A stretch of 64,000 nucleotides of DNA from Algoriphagus yeomjeoni. Lineage in GTDB: Bacteria > Bacteroidota > Bacteroidia > Cytophagales > Cyclobacteriaceae. Position 1 is the first letter of the stretch. Each line of letters opens with the position of its first letter. A model generated the notes under the pieces. That model ran no database searches, was not told the DNA's origin, and worked only from the letters and a program-made list of their open reading frames with translations. The DNA is taken from positions 443,387 through 507,386 of the forward strand of contig NZ_QLLK01000002.1 of assembly GCF_003259505.1 (NCBI RefSeq). The letters run 5' to 3'. Shown here in pieces: positions 33,329-42,345 of this stretch. A program made the translations under genes and the position numbers.

Positions 33329-35009
33329 GCAATCGGGATTTACGTTTAACTCCTGAATACCATACAATGCCAACTATCACCAAAAACAAAGTGATCAATT
33401 GGATTCTAGCCATAGAGGAAAAGAAAATTTTCTTTAAATAAAATGCTTCATTTTGAGCGTCTTCTAATAAAAGCTGCTTCAGGTCATCCTGAGTAACCTT
33501 TGAAACCAGAGAACCTGAATCAAAGTCCCATCCTTCTCCGGCAACTAATCCTGAAAGTGCTCCGCTCCAATCATTCGCTTCTGGGGTAAACAATGCGGCA
33601 GATAATACAAGTATCAAAAGCAGTGGAGTTACGTATTTCATGATCCACTTATAGGCGAGTGGGATCTTGATATCTGCACCGTGATTCAATTCTTCCCAGG
33701 CCTTATTCATACCGAAAACCCAGACGAATAGTATCGTCTCTAGGAGTGCAAACACGACCAAACTAACTGTTCCTGCCCAATAGTCATATTCATCGAAGTA
33801 ACCATACTGGTAAAATAAGATGGTAGGCAGCCCCATGATAAGTGCTATTATTCCAAAGCTAAGTGCTCCCTTTACTTTTCCCCATCCAAATTCATCTTGC
33901 ATGAATCCCATCCAAGGGGTACCCATAGCCAGAGATGAGGTGATCCCAGCAAAGAAAAGGAGTCCAAACCAGCAGAGGCCTGCGATCATCCCAAATACCT
34001 CGCCCCACTGTTGAAAAAGGTAAGGCATGGTCTGGAATGCCATACCGAATCCGGCATTAGCTATGACCCAGTCAAGCCCAAGAAATCCTGCCGCGATAGG
34101 TATAACGATTGCACTGCCCAGCACGATTTCCACAAATTCGTTGGTAAATCCCGAAGCAAGAGAGTTAAGTGCGATATCTTCATTCTTTTTTATATATGAA
34201 GCATAGCATTGAATAGACCCCATCCCCACCGAAAGTGTGAAGAAAATCTGTCCTGCAGCTGCCAGCCAAACTTTGGGGTCCAGAAGAGAAGAATACTGAG
34301 GTGTCCAAAGAAAATTAATTCCTTCCCAAGCATTTGCACTTGGAAATGCATCAGAAGCATAGTCGTCTCCCATAGTCCAACCTTTAAATGCGAGTACTGC
34401 CCCAAACAAAATTAGAAGAGGCATTCCGACCTTTGCCACTTTCTCTATTCCTCCTAATCCCGTGGAAAGAATATAAATATTAACTCCAAGCACCAGTAGG
34501 TAAACCAGCGCAGGAAGATAGGATATTCCGAAATCAGCACCGTCCAGCTGTACATACTGCATAAAAAAGTTGCTTACTTCCTCCTTTGACATGCCTGTGA
34601 AAGTACCTATCAGCGTATGAATGACATAGATAAATGTCCAAGACTCGATATAGGTGTAGTAGGCCACCACTGCTATGTTCGTGAAAATCCCGAAAACGCC
34701 GATGTATTTCCACAAGCTGCTTTTACCCATGGAATCCAATATATAGGGCGTACTGTGGTTGCCTGTCCTTCCACCAAATCTACCGATTGACCATTCAGTG
34801 AATAGCAATGGGATGCCCATTAACACAAAACAAACCAGGTAGGGAATAATAAAAGCACCACCTCCATTTTGTACAGCCTGAACCGGAAATCGCAAGAAAT
34901 TGCCCAAGCCTACAGCATTGCCTGCCATGGCTAAAATCAACCCAGTTCTGGAGCCCCAGGATTCATTTTTACTTTCCATATATTTTAGAAATAAAGCAGG
35001 AATGGCCAT
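33321..35009 (-). CDS. Sodium-dependent amino acid transporter, NSS (LeuT) family
   Basis: Inner-membrane Na+-coupled amino acid symporter with about 12 membrane helices. The 562 residues open with TM1 GNAVGLGNFLRFPVQAVQNGGGAF, which is nearly identical to the substrate/sodium site of LeuT, then YLVCFVLMGIPLLFTEWSIGRFGG. Asn and Gly of the unwound TM1 are retained. An ATG at 34979 (MESKNESWGSRTGL) may be the true start, since the ten residues before it look unlike the family. It is translationally coupled to the 37-residue gene downstream. The C-terminal half carries a long extra loop (about 480-520). Confidence 0.9.
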   Translation of the reverse strand: MAIPALFLKYMESKNESWGSRTGLILAMAGNAVGLGNFLRFPVQAVQNGGGAFIIPYLVCFVLMGIPLLFTEWSIGRFGGRTGNHSTPYILDSMGKSSLWKYIGVFGIFTNIAVVAYYTYIESWTFIYVIHTLIGTFTGMSKEEVSNFFMQYVQLDGADFGISYLPALVYLLVLGVNIYILSTGLGGIEKVAKVGMPLLILFGAVLAFKGWTMGDDYASDAFPSANAWEGINFLWTPQYSSLLDPKVWLAAAGQIFFTLSVGMGSIQCYASYIKKNEDIALNSLASGFTNEFVEIVLGSAIVIPIAAGFLGLDWVIANAGFGMAFQTMPYLFQQWGEVFGMIAGLCWFGLLFFAGITSSLAMGTPWMGFMQDEFGWGKVKGALSFGIIALIMGLPTILFYQYGYFDEYDYWAGTVSLVVFALLETILFVWVFGMNKAWEELNHGADIKIPLAYKWIMKYVTPLLLILVLSAALFTPEANDWSGALSGLVAGEGWDFDSGSLVSKVTQDDLKQLLLEDAQNEAFYLKKIFFSSMARIQLITLFLVIVGIVWYSGVKRKSRLHE

Positions 35010-35029
35010 TGTTGACCATTCCTACTCAT

Positions 35030-35521
35030 TTAGCGAATTAAGATATTTAGTAATGCTGCCCACTTCTCTGCTAATACTGTCTCACCTTGCAAATCCGAAA
35101 ACTCCTCCCCGTCATAGATCTCCAACACTACGTTTTTGTCTTCAGGTGACTTTGGAATGAAGTCAAGGCTAATGTATTCAGGAAGCTTGTGAACATGAGT
35201 TTTGTCTGAAGTCTCCTCAAAAATTTTGGTGATGTTCACTTTTTTGAAGTTTTTCAGATCGAGAGTTTGTACCAGGTGCTTTGGCTCTTGCTGCAAGTAT
35301 AGTAATACGCCCAAACTACTGTCCAGACCTATAGCATACCGCTGTCTCCAAAACTCGGTGATTTCAGGTTTGGCTCCTGAACTTTCAGCAAGTGAGGTTA
35401 TCTCAGCTTTTAGTAAAACTTCTTTATTATTATTTTTTCGCATTTGATACGCGAAAGGCAAACAAAATGCAACAGTGAGTATGCTTGACATAATCACAAT
35501 CACAGGATCAATTTCTAACAT
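35030..35521 (-). CDS. Membrane-anchored hypothetical protein
   Basis: The 163 residues have one N-terminal transmembrane helix (about 5-25, IDPVIVIMSSILTVAFCLPFAY) and a soluble domain behind it with 'DSSLGVLLYLQ', 'KNFKKVNITKIFE', 'YISLDFIPKSPEDKNVVLEIYD'. No family is recognised. The layout looks like a peripheral membrane protein facing the cytoplasm. It is 20 bp upstream of the NSS transporter gene on the same strand, so it may be in its operon. Confidence 0.55.
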   Translation of the reverse strand: MLEIDPVIVIMSSILTVAFCLPFAYQMRKNNNKEVLLKAEITSLAESSGAKPEITEFWRQRYAIGLDSSLGVLLYLQQEPKHLVQTLDLKNFKKVNITKIFEETSDKTHVHKLPEYISLDFIPKSPEDKNVVLEIYDGEEFSDLQGETVLAEKWAALLNILIR

Positions 35522-35590
35522 GTGAGTGGTATTTATAAACTAATAAAATAAGAATCTAGCCGTCAGAACGGCAGTATTTTATCAGTAATC

Positions 35591-35935
35591 CTACCAGGTG
35601 TAGAAAAAATGAATGAAAGTCACCTTCACATCAAATAATGGGAAGGACTTTTTGAAAAGTGAATGAAATAATGACGTACTGTCCCCCTCATTACTTAGGC
35701 TATTCCATGTGGAATTAAACTTTGCCCATACACTCCAATCCACGACAAAGGAAGGAGTCTTTGGGTGATCCGCCGATAATAAAACATGAAGTGATGGGGA
35801 TTCTGATTCCAGAACTACACCGATCCTATTTTCAGGATTAGCGTCTAAATCCAGCTTAGGAGATACTAATGGCATAGCAAATAGGCTAACTAACCATACT
35901 AGGCCAAAGAGCAATGCAATTCGCTGTTTATTCAT
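35591..35935 (-). CDS. Small secreted or anchored hypothetical protein
   Basis: The 114 residues begin with a hydrophobic segment (about 5-24, RIALLFGLVWLVSLFAMPLV) that may be a signal or anchor. The remainder is short and ends with 'DVKVTFIHFFYTW', an ending I have seen in other small Bacteroidota hypotheticals, which supports it being real. No function can be given. It is 69 bp upstream of the gene at 35030-35521 on the same strand. Confidence 0.45.
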   Translation of the reverse strand: MNKQRIALLFGLVWLVSLFAMPLVSPKLDLDANPENRIGVVLESESPSLHVLLSADHPKTPSFVVDWSVWAKFNSTWNSLSNEGDSTSLFHSLFKKSFPLFDVKVTFIHFFYTW

Positions 35936-36632
35936 TTAGTTTCCACTGAAATCGAGGCGAAAGGTAATTGAATAAAAAACATTCTAATACTTCCTTTGGC
36001 AGATTTAATTTGAAAAATATTTAGCAGCATAGTAAAACACAAGAGTTAATTCAATCAAGCCTTTTTCTTTGAAGTAAAAGGCTCTGAATTAGCTTTAATT
36101 AAGCCTTTTGTCCAAACCTTAAAAAAATCGAGCGATCTAGATTTTACAGCCAATCCTTTGGGCCGACTTTGAGTCGTGTAGAGACATCCCATTGTCGTCA
36201 CAGCAACCTTTGCTTAGAATAAGAACTAAAAGGCCTCGTCTACCTCAGCGCGCACAACCTGACACTGAGGATAAAACTATTCACTAATTCAAAGCCAGGA
36301 TCAAAACATCCAATTGTTCGATATGTTGCAAGATCATAAATAAAGGTTTTGAAAGCTTGATGGAAACTAAACTTCACAAGAAAACCTAGCTAATTTTTAT
36401 AATGCAAGCCATAGGTTGAGTCCGCAATATATTTTTGGGATAAAATAGTTGGTAGCTAGGATCAACTATCAGTTTAAAGACCATTTTTAATGGTTATATC
36501 TGATTTATTATACTATTTTAAAGTAATTCAGTCATGATAAATCATAATTCAGTCGTTTTTTAATCTAAAACAGGAAGAAATGACGGGAATAATACTGGAA
36601 ATTAGATCACTAAAACCTGTTCAATTATTGAT
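35936..36632. other. Long divergent intergenic region
   Basis: 697 bases without a supported gene between minus-strand 35935 and plus-strand 36633. It holds an 8-bp-stem hairpin (36058-36065 with 36076-36083), a TATTTTTG element at 36430-36437 that fits the -7 consensus, and a pair of 10-bp direct repeats at 36524-36554 described separately. Nothing else is seen. Confidence 0.45.
36524..36554 (+). promoter_or_regulatory. Direct-repeat operator candidate upstream of the redox operon
   Basis: The 10-mer TAATTCAGTC occurs at 36524-36533 and again at 36545-36554, start-to-start distance 21 bp (two helical turns). Between them lies ATGAT-AA-ATCAT, a small palindrome. It ends 78 bp before the start of the large lipoprotein gene. 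Spacing on one DNA face suggests a dimeric regulator site; the regulator is unknown. Confidence 0.35.
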
Positions 36633-39600
36633 ATGAATTTTAAAATCCCAAAACTACCTAAGTCACCCATGTCCATCATGGTGATTTTAATGTTTGCCAT
36701 ACTCGCTGCATGCGGAGGAAAAGGCAATCAAAATTTTCTTTCATCCTCGGAGCCAAGACGAATAGAGATCCTAGTGCTCGGCCATGAAAGTGAGCATCAC
36801 AATTCAGAAAAATTGATGATGTACCTGCAAACACCTTTGTTTCAAAAAGGAATCAACCTCACCTACACTACTGATGTAGCTGATTTGAATTCCACCAAGC
36901 TTAATAATTATGATGGCTTGATGATCTATGCCAATCATGATGAAATTACAACAGAACAAGAGTCTGCTTTAAAATCATACATAGAAAGTGGCAAAGCATT
37001 AATTCCAATCCACAGTGCTTCGTTTTGCTTCCGCAATTCTGATTGGTTCGTCGAGGCAGTCGGTGGGCAATTTAGCACCCATGGTACTGGAGATTTCACA
37101 GCCACTATTGTGAATGCAGATCACCCAGTTATGAATGGAATTTCTGAGTTTGAGACTTGGGATGAGACTTATGTACACAGTCAAGTGAATCCAGATATGA
37201 CCGTCCTAATGGAGCGCGTAGATGATAAGGGAAAAGAGCCTTATACTTGGGTTCGTGAGCAGGGAAAAGGTAGAGTATTCTACACTGCCTATGGTCACAA
37301 CGAAAAGACTTGGGAGAAAAAAGAATTTCAAGAATTAATAGCAAACGGTATCCTTTGGGCTGTAGGCGATGATGTAAATGAGCTATTGGCTGAATATAAC
37401 ATTCCACAGCCTCAATTCGAGGACGCTGATATTCCAAATTACGAAAGAAAAGATCCGGCACCACGTTATCAGTTGCCACTTTCTCCTGAAGAATCCATGA
37501 AACTAGTTCAAGTGCCAGTAGGCTTTGAGCTGGAGCTATTTGCCTCTGAACCTATGATCATCAATCCTATTGCTTTTGCTTGGGATGAGAGAGGAAGATT
37601 ATTTGTAATTGAAACAACCGATTATCCAAATGAAATTCGAAAAGAAGGCGGTGATGATAAAATCAAGATATTGGAAGATACCAATGGAGATGGTAAGGCA
37701 GACAAAGTAACCATCTTTGCCGAAGGCTTAAATATCCCTACTTCCATCATGGCAGTTAATGGCGGCATGTTGATATCTATGGCTCCAGACTTTGTATTCC
37801 TAAAGGATACTGACGGCGATGACGTTGCTGATGTACAAGAAGTGGTGATGACTGGATGGGGTAAATTTGATACACACGCTGGTCCTTCCAACTTAAAGTA
37901 CGGGTTTGATAATAAAATCTGGGGAGTATTAGGTTACTCTGGATTCAATGGCGAAGTAAGTGGCAAGAAATTTAATTTTAGCCAAGGCGTATATAGATTC
38001 ACGCCAACTTGGGAAAATATGGAATTCCTTGGACGCACAAGTAATAACACTTGGGGTTTAGGTTTCTCAGAGGACTTCGAAACGTTCATTTCTACAGCTA
38101 ATGGACAGCACTCAGTCTACTTGGCAATGGAAACTAAGTATGCCAAAAGAACTGTGTATAGAGGAACGCCAAATACTGCAACGGGTATAGATACGCATTA
38201 CGATATGCCTCATTTAACTCCATACCTCAGACAGGTGGATTGGCATGGAAGCTACACTGCTGCTGCAGGTCATAATTTATATACTGCAAGAAATTTCCCT
38301 AAAGAATATTGGAATCAAATGGCATTTGTAGCTGAACCAACCGGCCGTGTGCTTCACAATTCACAAATAATCGAAGAAGGTTCTGGATACAGAGAGAAAA
38401 ATGCATTCAACATACTAGCAAGTTCTGACGAATGGTTTAGCCCAGTTCATGCGGAAGTGGGTCCTGATGGTTCACTTTGGGTAGCAGATTGGTATAACTT
38501 TATCATTCAGCACAACCCTACTCCTAGAGGATTTGAAAATGGAGAAGGTAATGCATATATCAACCCATTAAGAGATAGACAACATGGTAGAATCTACCGT
38601 CTAACCTATAAAGGCAATGATTCTTCTGAAACCTTTGATTTGAAAGATGCTGATGGTGATGAGCTTTTAGCTGCACTGCAAAGTGACAACATGTTCTGGA
38701 GATTGACTGCTCAGCGATTGATTGTAGAAACCCAAAACATGGATGTATTGGAAGGATTATATGAGATCGTCAATAATCAAAATGTAGATGAAGTGGGGTT
38801 AAATGCACCTGCAATCAATGCACTTTGGGCACTGCACGGACTTGGTGTACTAGATGGAAACAATGCAAATGCACAACAAGTCGTAGAAAAAGCATTGACT
38901 CACCCATCTGCTGCAGTGAGAAAGAACGCAGTGAGAGTAATTCCTAAAAATCAAGCTGCATTGGATGCCATCCTTGCAGCCAATTTGATGGAAGATGCAA
39001 ATCTTCAGACCAGAAAAAATGCAATTGTTGCAGTCTCTGAGATGCCGACTTCAGCAGATGTTTCTAAAAAGCTTTTAGCTATATCAGAAAATAAGGATAA
39101 TGCTAATGATGAGTTTTTACCACAAGCAATTTTTGCTGCTGCATTGACTCACCCTACGGCATTTGAAGGAAGAGAAGTTGCTCCGAAATCTGAAGCTGAT
39201 TCCTTGATGAGCGTAGCTGACAGAATTGCTAAAAGCTTAGTCACTGAGTCATATACCTTGAGTCAAAGAAATGCTCTTCTTTTCCCACCTGATCCTACTG
39301 GCAAAGAAATGACCATTGAGATGGAAGTTTCTCCAGGCAGAGAGGCACTTGACGGTGTGATGGTAGCGCAAGGAAATGGTACTAATGGCTATAGCCTATA
39401 CGTTTACAAAGACGCTTTACATTTTGCAGTCGCACAAGATGGCGATGTGAAAATCATCAGTTCCCGAAAAAACCTACCTTCAGAGCGATTCCTTGTGAAA
39501 GCAATGCTTATGGCAGATGGTAGCATGGCCTTAATGATTGATGGAAATGAAGTTGCTAAGGGTAAAACCAAAGGATTATTTACAGGACCATTATCTCCAG

Positions 39601-40148
39601 AAAATGTTCGTGTGGGTCAGTTTGATTCCAACAACAAAGTTGGGGACTATGAAGGTAATTGGAGATTCTCAGGCAGAATCGGAAATGACTCAAGTTTGGA
39701 ACTTAAAAAAGCTACTGCACCTCAAGGTGGCATGGCAGTATCCTCAATAGAGCAATCAGTTGAAGTAGTAAAAAATGGTCTAGTTACACTAACTGCAATT
39801 CCGCACGAGATGTCTTTTGACAAATCATCATTTATCGTAAACGCAGGAAGCAAGCTAGTGGTAGATTTCAATAATCCTGACTTCGTTCAGCACAACTTGG
39901 TAATTGGAGCTATTGGTTCCCTAGAAAAAATCGGTCAGGCTGTGGACCAAATGGCTCAGGATCTGACTGGAATGGACAAGAGTTTTATACCTTCAATTTC
40001 TGAAGTATTGGCGTCAACCAGCTTGGTTTTCCCAAACTCTACAGATACAATTATCATGACAGTACCTTCTCAAAAAGGTGATTATCCATTCGTTTGTACA
40101 CTTCCGAATCACTGGAAGCAAATGAACGGTATAATGAAAGTAATATAA
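36633..40148 (+). CDS. ThuA / PVC-type beta-propeller / cupredoxin multidomain lipoprotein
   Basis: Probable periplasmic redox enzyme in carbohydrate metabolism. The 1,171 residues begin with a lipobox (LAAC, Cys27). They then carry a ThuA domain (about 42-245; 'VLGHESEHHN', 'VDDKGKEPYTWVREQGKGRVFYTAYGH') and a six-bladed propeller of the PVC/'putative membrane-bound dehydrogenase' or sorbosone-dehydrogenase type (about 285-660). HEAT-like helices (about 665-840), a LamG-like beta-sandwich (about 870-1020) and a C-terminal type-1 cupredoxin (about 1045-1171) follow. The copper ligands are His1087, Cys1155, His1160 and Met1164 (QHNLVIG; FVCTLPNHWKQM). Homologues often carry a heme-binding CxxCH tail instead; here a separate cytochrome c gene closes the operon. 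It is first of four genes spaced 3, 156 and 58 bp. Confidence 0.83.
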   Translation: MNFKIPKLPKSPMSIMVILMFAILAACGGKGNQNFLSSSEPRRIEILVLGHESEHHNSEKLMMYLQTPLFQKGINLTYTTDVADLNSTKLNNYDGLMIYANHDEITTEQESALKSYIESGKALIPIHSASFCFRNSDWFVEAVGGQFSTHGTGDFTATIVNADHPVMNGISEFETWDETYVHSQVNPDMTVLMERVDDKGKEPYTWVREQGKGRVFYTAYGHNEKTWEKKEFQELIANGILWAVGDDVNELLAEYNIPQPQFEDADIPNYERKDPAPRYQLPLSPEESMKLVQVPVGFELELFASEPMIINPIAFAWDERGRLFVIETTDYPNEIRKEGGDDKIKILEDTNGDGKADKVTIFAEGLNIPTSIMAVNGGMLISMAPDFVFLKDTDGDDVADVQEVVMTGWGKFDTHAGPSNLKYGFDNKIWGVLGYSGFNGEVSGKKFNFSQGVYRFTPTWENMEFLGRTSNNTWGLGFSEDFETFISTANGQHSVYLAMETKYAKRTVYRGTPNTATGIDTHYDMPHLTPYLRQVDWHGSYTAAAGHNLYTARNFPKEYWNQMAFVAEPTGRVLHNSQIIEEGSGYREKNAFNILASSDEWFSPVHAEVGPDGSLWVADWYNFIIQHNPTPRGFENGEGNAYINPLRDRQHGRIYRLTYKGNDSSETFDLKDADGDELLAALQSDNMFWRLTAQRLIVETQNMDVLEGLYEIVNNQNVDEVGLNAPAINALWALHGLGVLDGNNANAQQVVEKALTHPSAAVRKNAVRVIPKNQAALDAILAANLMEDANLQTRKNAIVAVSEMPTSADVSKKLLAISENKDNANDEFLPQAIFAAALTHPTAFEGREVAPKSEADSLMSVADRIAKSLVTESYTLSQRNALLFPPDPTGKEMTIEMEVSPGREALDGVMVAQGNGTNGYSLYVYKDALHFAVAQDGDVKIISSRKNLPSERFLVKAMLMADGSMALMIDGNEVAKGKTKGLFTGPLSPENVRVGQFDSNNKVGDYEGNWRFSGRIGNDSSLELKKATAPQGGMAVSSIEQSVEVVKNGLVTLTAIPHEMSFDKSSFIVNAGSKLVVDFNNPDFVQHNLVIGAIGSLEKIGQAVDQMAQDLTGMDKSFIPSISEVLASTSLVFPNSTDTIIMTVPSQKGDYPFVCTLPNHWKQMNGIMKVI

Positions 40149-40151
40149 AGG

Positions 40152-41012
40152 ATGCCAATTAATGTAAAATTCGGTGTAAGCACCTGGCTTTGGACCTCTC
40201 CATTCAGTTCAGAAACACTCAGTCTATTACCAAAAATTAAAAACTTTGGATATGATGTAGTGGAGATACCTGTAGAAGATCCAGCGCTAATCAATATACC
40301 AGAAGTAAAAAAAGCACTTAGCGATAACGGCCTTGAGGCCGTTATCTGCGGAGCTTTCGGTACTAGCCGAGATTTCACCAATGAAGATCCATCATTTCAT
40401 AAAACCAGTTTTGACTACTTGGACCAGTGCTTTGAAATAGCTGCTGGACTAGATGCCAAGTTTGTAGCTGGTCCTATGTATTCTGCTGTGGGAAAAGCCA
40501 GATTGGTATCCCCGGAACAGAAAAAAATAGAATGGGATCGAGCGGTGACTAACCTACGCACAGTATGTCATACAGCCAGAAAATTCGGTTTGGACATCGC
40601 TCTGGAGACATTGAATCGCTTTGAGACTGATCTTATCAATACCTGTTCGGAACTGATGAGATTGATTACTGATATCAATGAGCCTGAAGCGAAAGTGATC
40701 TTGGATGGTTTTCACATGAGTATAGAGGAACCAAATCCTGAGGCGGCAATCAAACTGGCCGGGGATAAATTGATTCACTTCCAAGTATCTGAAAACTATC
40801 GTGGGACACCTGGCACAGGAACTACGCCATGGGATGCGTATAAGCGCGGCCTTGAAGCGATCAACTATCAGGGCGTCGTATCCATCGAGAGTTTCACTCC
40901 AGACGTCAAAGAACTAGCAGGTGCAGTATGCATCTGGAAGCCTTTGGTTCCGTCTCAGGATGGGTTCGCCAAAGAAGGCTTGGAGTTTCTAAAAAGCTGG
41001 GCTGCTGGTTAA
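40152..41012 (+). CDS. Sugar isomerase/epimerase, D-psicose-3-epimerase-like
   Basis: TIM-barrel isomerase (AP endonuclease 2 fold) of 286 residues. The metal and catalytic residues of D-psicose/D-tagatose 3-epimerases can be placed: Glu152 (ALETLNRFETD), Asp185 (LDGFHMS), His209 (IHFQVSEN), Arg217 and Glu246 (SIESF). It begins VKFGVSTWLWT as the family does. It starts 3 bp after the large lipoprotein stop, so the two genes are one transcript and translation may be coupled. The likely reaction is a C3 epimerisation or ketose/aldose isomerisation of a sugar or keto-sugar produced by the operon. The substrate is unknown. Confidence 0.85.
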   Translation: MPINVKFGVSTWLWTSPFSSETLSLLPKIKNFGYDVVEIPVEDPALINIPEVKKALSDNGLEAVICGAFGTSRDFTNEDPSFHKTSFDYLDQCFEIAAGLDAKFVAGPMYSAVGKARLVSPEQKKIEWDRAVTNLRTVCHTARKFGLDIALETLNRFETDLINTCSELMRLITDINEPEAKVILDGFHMSIEEPNPEAAIKLAGDKLIHFQVSENYRGTPGTGTTPWDAYKRGLEAINYQGVVSIESFTPDVKELAGAVCIWKPLVPSQDGFAKEGLEFLKSWAAG

Positions 41013-41168
41013 TTAAGACTTAAAATCAATTGAAGTACTCAACCAAGAATTCGATGAACTCGATATTTTAAGGAGAGTAGCGACCTACTCCTCCTCTCCT
41101 TTTGTACTTTACATAAAATTAAAAACCTATTTTACCTATTTATTTATACTAACATACTTACAATTAAA

Positions 41169-42287
41169 ATGAGTAATAGACCCTTTAATATCGCCATAGT
41201 TGGACTTGGTTTCGGAGCAGAATTCATTCCGATCTACCAAAAGCACAAGCTGTCTAATATGTATGCCATTTGCCAAAGGAATAAGGAAAAAGCTGAGGAG
41301 ATTGGCAAAGCCTTTGGTATTGAGAAAGTTTACACAGATTACGATGAGTTGTTAAAAGATCCAGATGTAGATGCTATTCATATAAATACTCCAATCCAAA
41401 ATCATGCAGAACAATCTTTAAAAGCGCTTAAAGCTGGTAAGCATGTAGCTTGTACCGTTCCTATGGCGACTTCTGTAGAAGATTGTAAAAAGATCGTAGA
41501 GGAAGTTCAAAGAACTGGCCTGACCTACATGATGATGGAGACAGTAATCTATAGCCGTGAATTCCTGTTTGTAAAGGAAATGTATGAGAAAGGTGAATTG
41601 GGTAAAATTCAGTTCCTCAGAGCATCACATCAGCAGGAAATGGCGGGCTGGCCAGGATATTGGGAGGGCTTACCTCCTATGCATTATGCTACTCATTGCG
41701 TCGGACCGGTTTTAGCTTTGCCAAAGGCCCAAGCTGAGTATGTTTCATGTCTAGGATCTGGAAGAATAGACGAGAACTTGATACCAAAATACGGTTCTCC
41801 TTTCGCCATAGAAACCTGCCATATCAAATTCAAAGATTCTGATTTGGCCGCTGAGGTGACTAGATCACTATTCAATACGGCAAGACAGTACCGTGAGAGT
41901 TTTGATGTGTATGGTTCAAAAAAATCATTTGAGTGGACGCTGATTGAGCATGAGGACTCGGTGATTCACACCGGAGAAAGTCCAGAGAGAGTAAAAATCC
42001 CTGATTACGGACATTTACTTCCTGATGAAATTGCTTCATTCACCACTGCTGGAGTTTATGATGGTGATGACAACCAGCATTTGTCGTTTATTCAAGGATC
42101 AGGTCACGGCGGGTCTCACCCACACTTAGTGAATGAGTTCTTGAATGCCCTTGCAGAAAAGAGAGCTCCTTATCCAAATGCTAAAGAGTCAGCTAATATT
42201 ACCTGTGTTGGGATTTTGGCACACGAATCTGCAATGGACGGTGGAACAATCAAACATCTTCCTGAGTTTACTCTTAACAGTCATTAA
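41169..42287 (+). CDS. Gfo/Idh/MocA-family protein with altered active site
   Basis: NAD(P)-dependent sugar oxidoreductase fold: Rossmann domain with GLGFGAEF (12-19), then the alpha/beta C-terminal domain. In the 372 residues, the usual catalytic EKP motif after 'GKHV' reads ACTVPMAT (94-101), i.e. Thr96-Val97-Pro98, so the catalytic Lys is absent. The subsequent 'MHYATHCVGPVLAL' segment has His in the usual second catalytic helix. This may mean a different chemistry, such as the 3-keto-sugar hydrolase/lyase or ligand-binding roles described for some family members, or a Lys supplied from elsewhere. It is third in the redox operon (156 bp after the epimerase). Confidence 0.8.
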   Translation: MSNRPFNIAIVGLGFGAEFIPIYQKHKLSNMYAICQRNKEKAEEIGKAFGIEKVYTDYDELLKDPDVDAIHINTPIQNHAEQSLKALKAGKHVACTVPMATSVEDCKKIVEEVQRTGLTYMMMETVIYSREFLFVKEMYEKGELGKIQFLRASHQQEMAGWPGYWEGLPPMHYATHCVGPVLALPKAQAEYVSCLGSGRIDENLIPKYGSPFAIETCHIKFKDSDLAAEVTRSLFNTARQYRESFDVYGSKKSFEWTLIEHEDSVIHTGESPERVKIPDYGHLLPDEIASFTTAGVYDGDDNQHLSFIQGSGHGGSHPHLVNEFLNALAEKRAPYPNAKESANITCVGILAHESAMDGGTIKHLPEFTLNSH

Positions 42288-42345
42288 TCGGCCTGAAAAA
42301 CAGATTTATTCAACGTAGGCCATTGGATATAAATAGATTAAAAGA

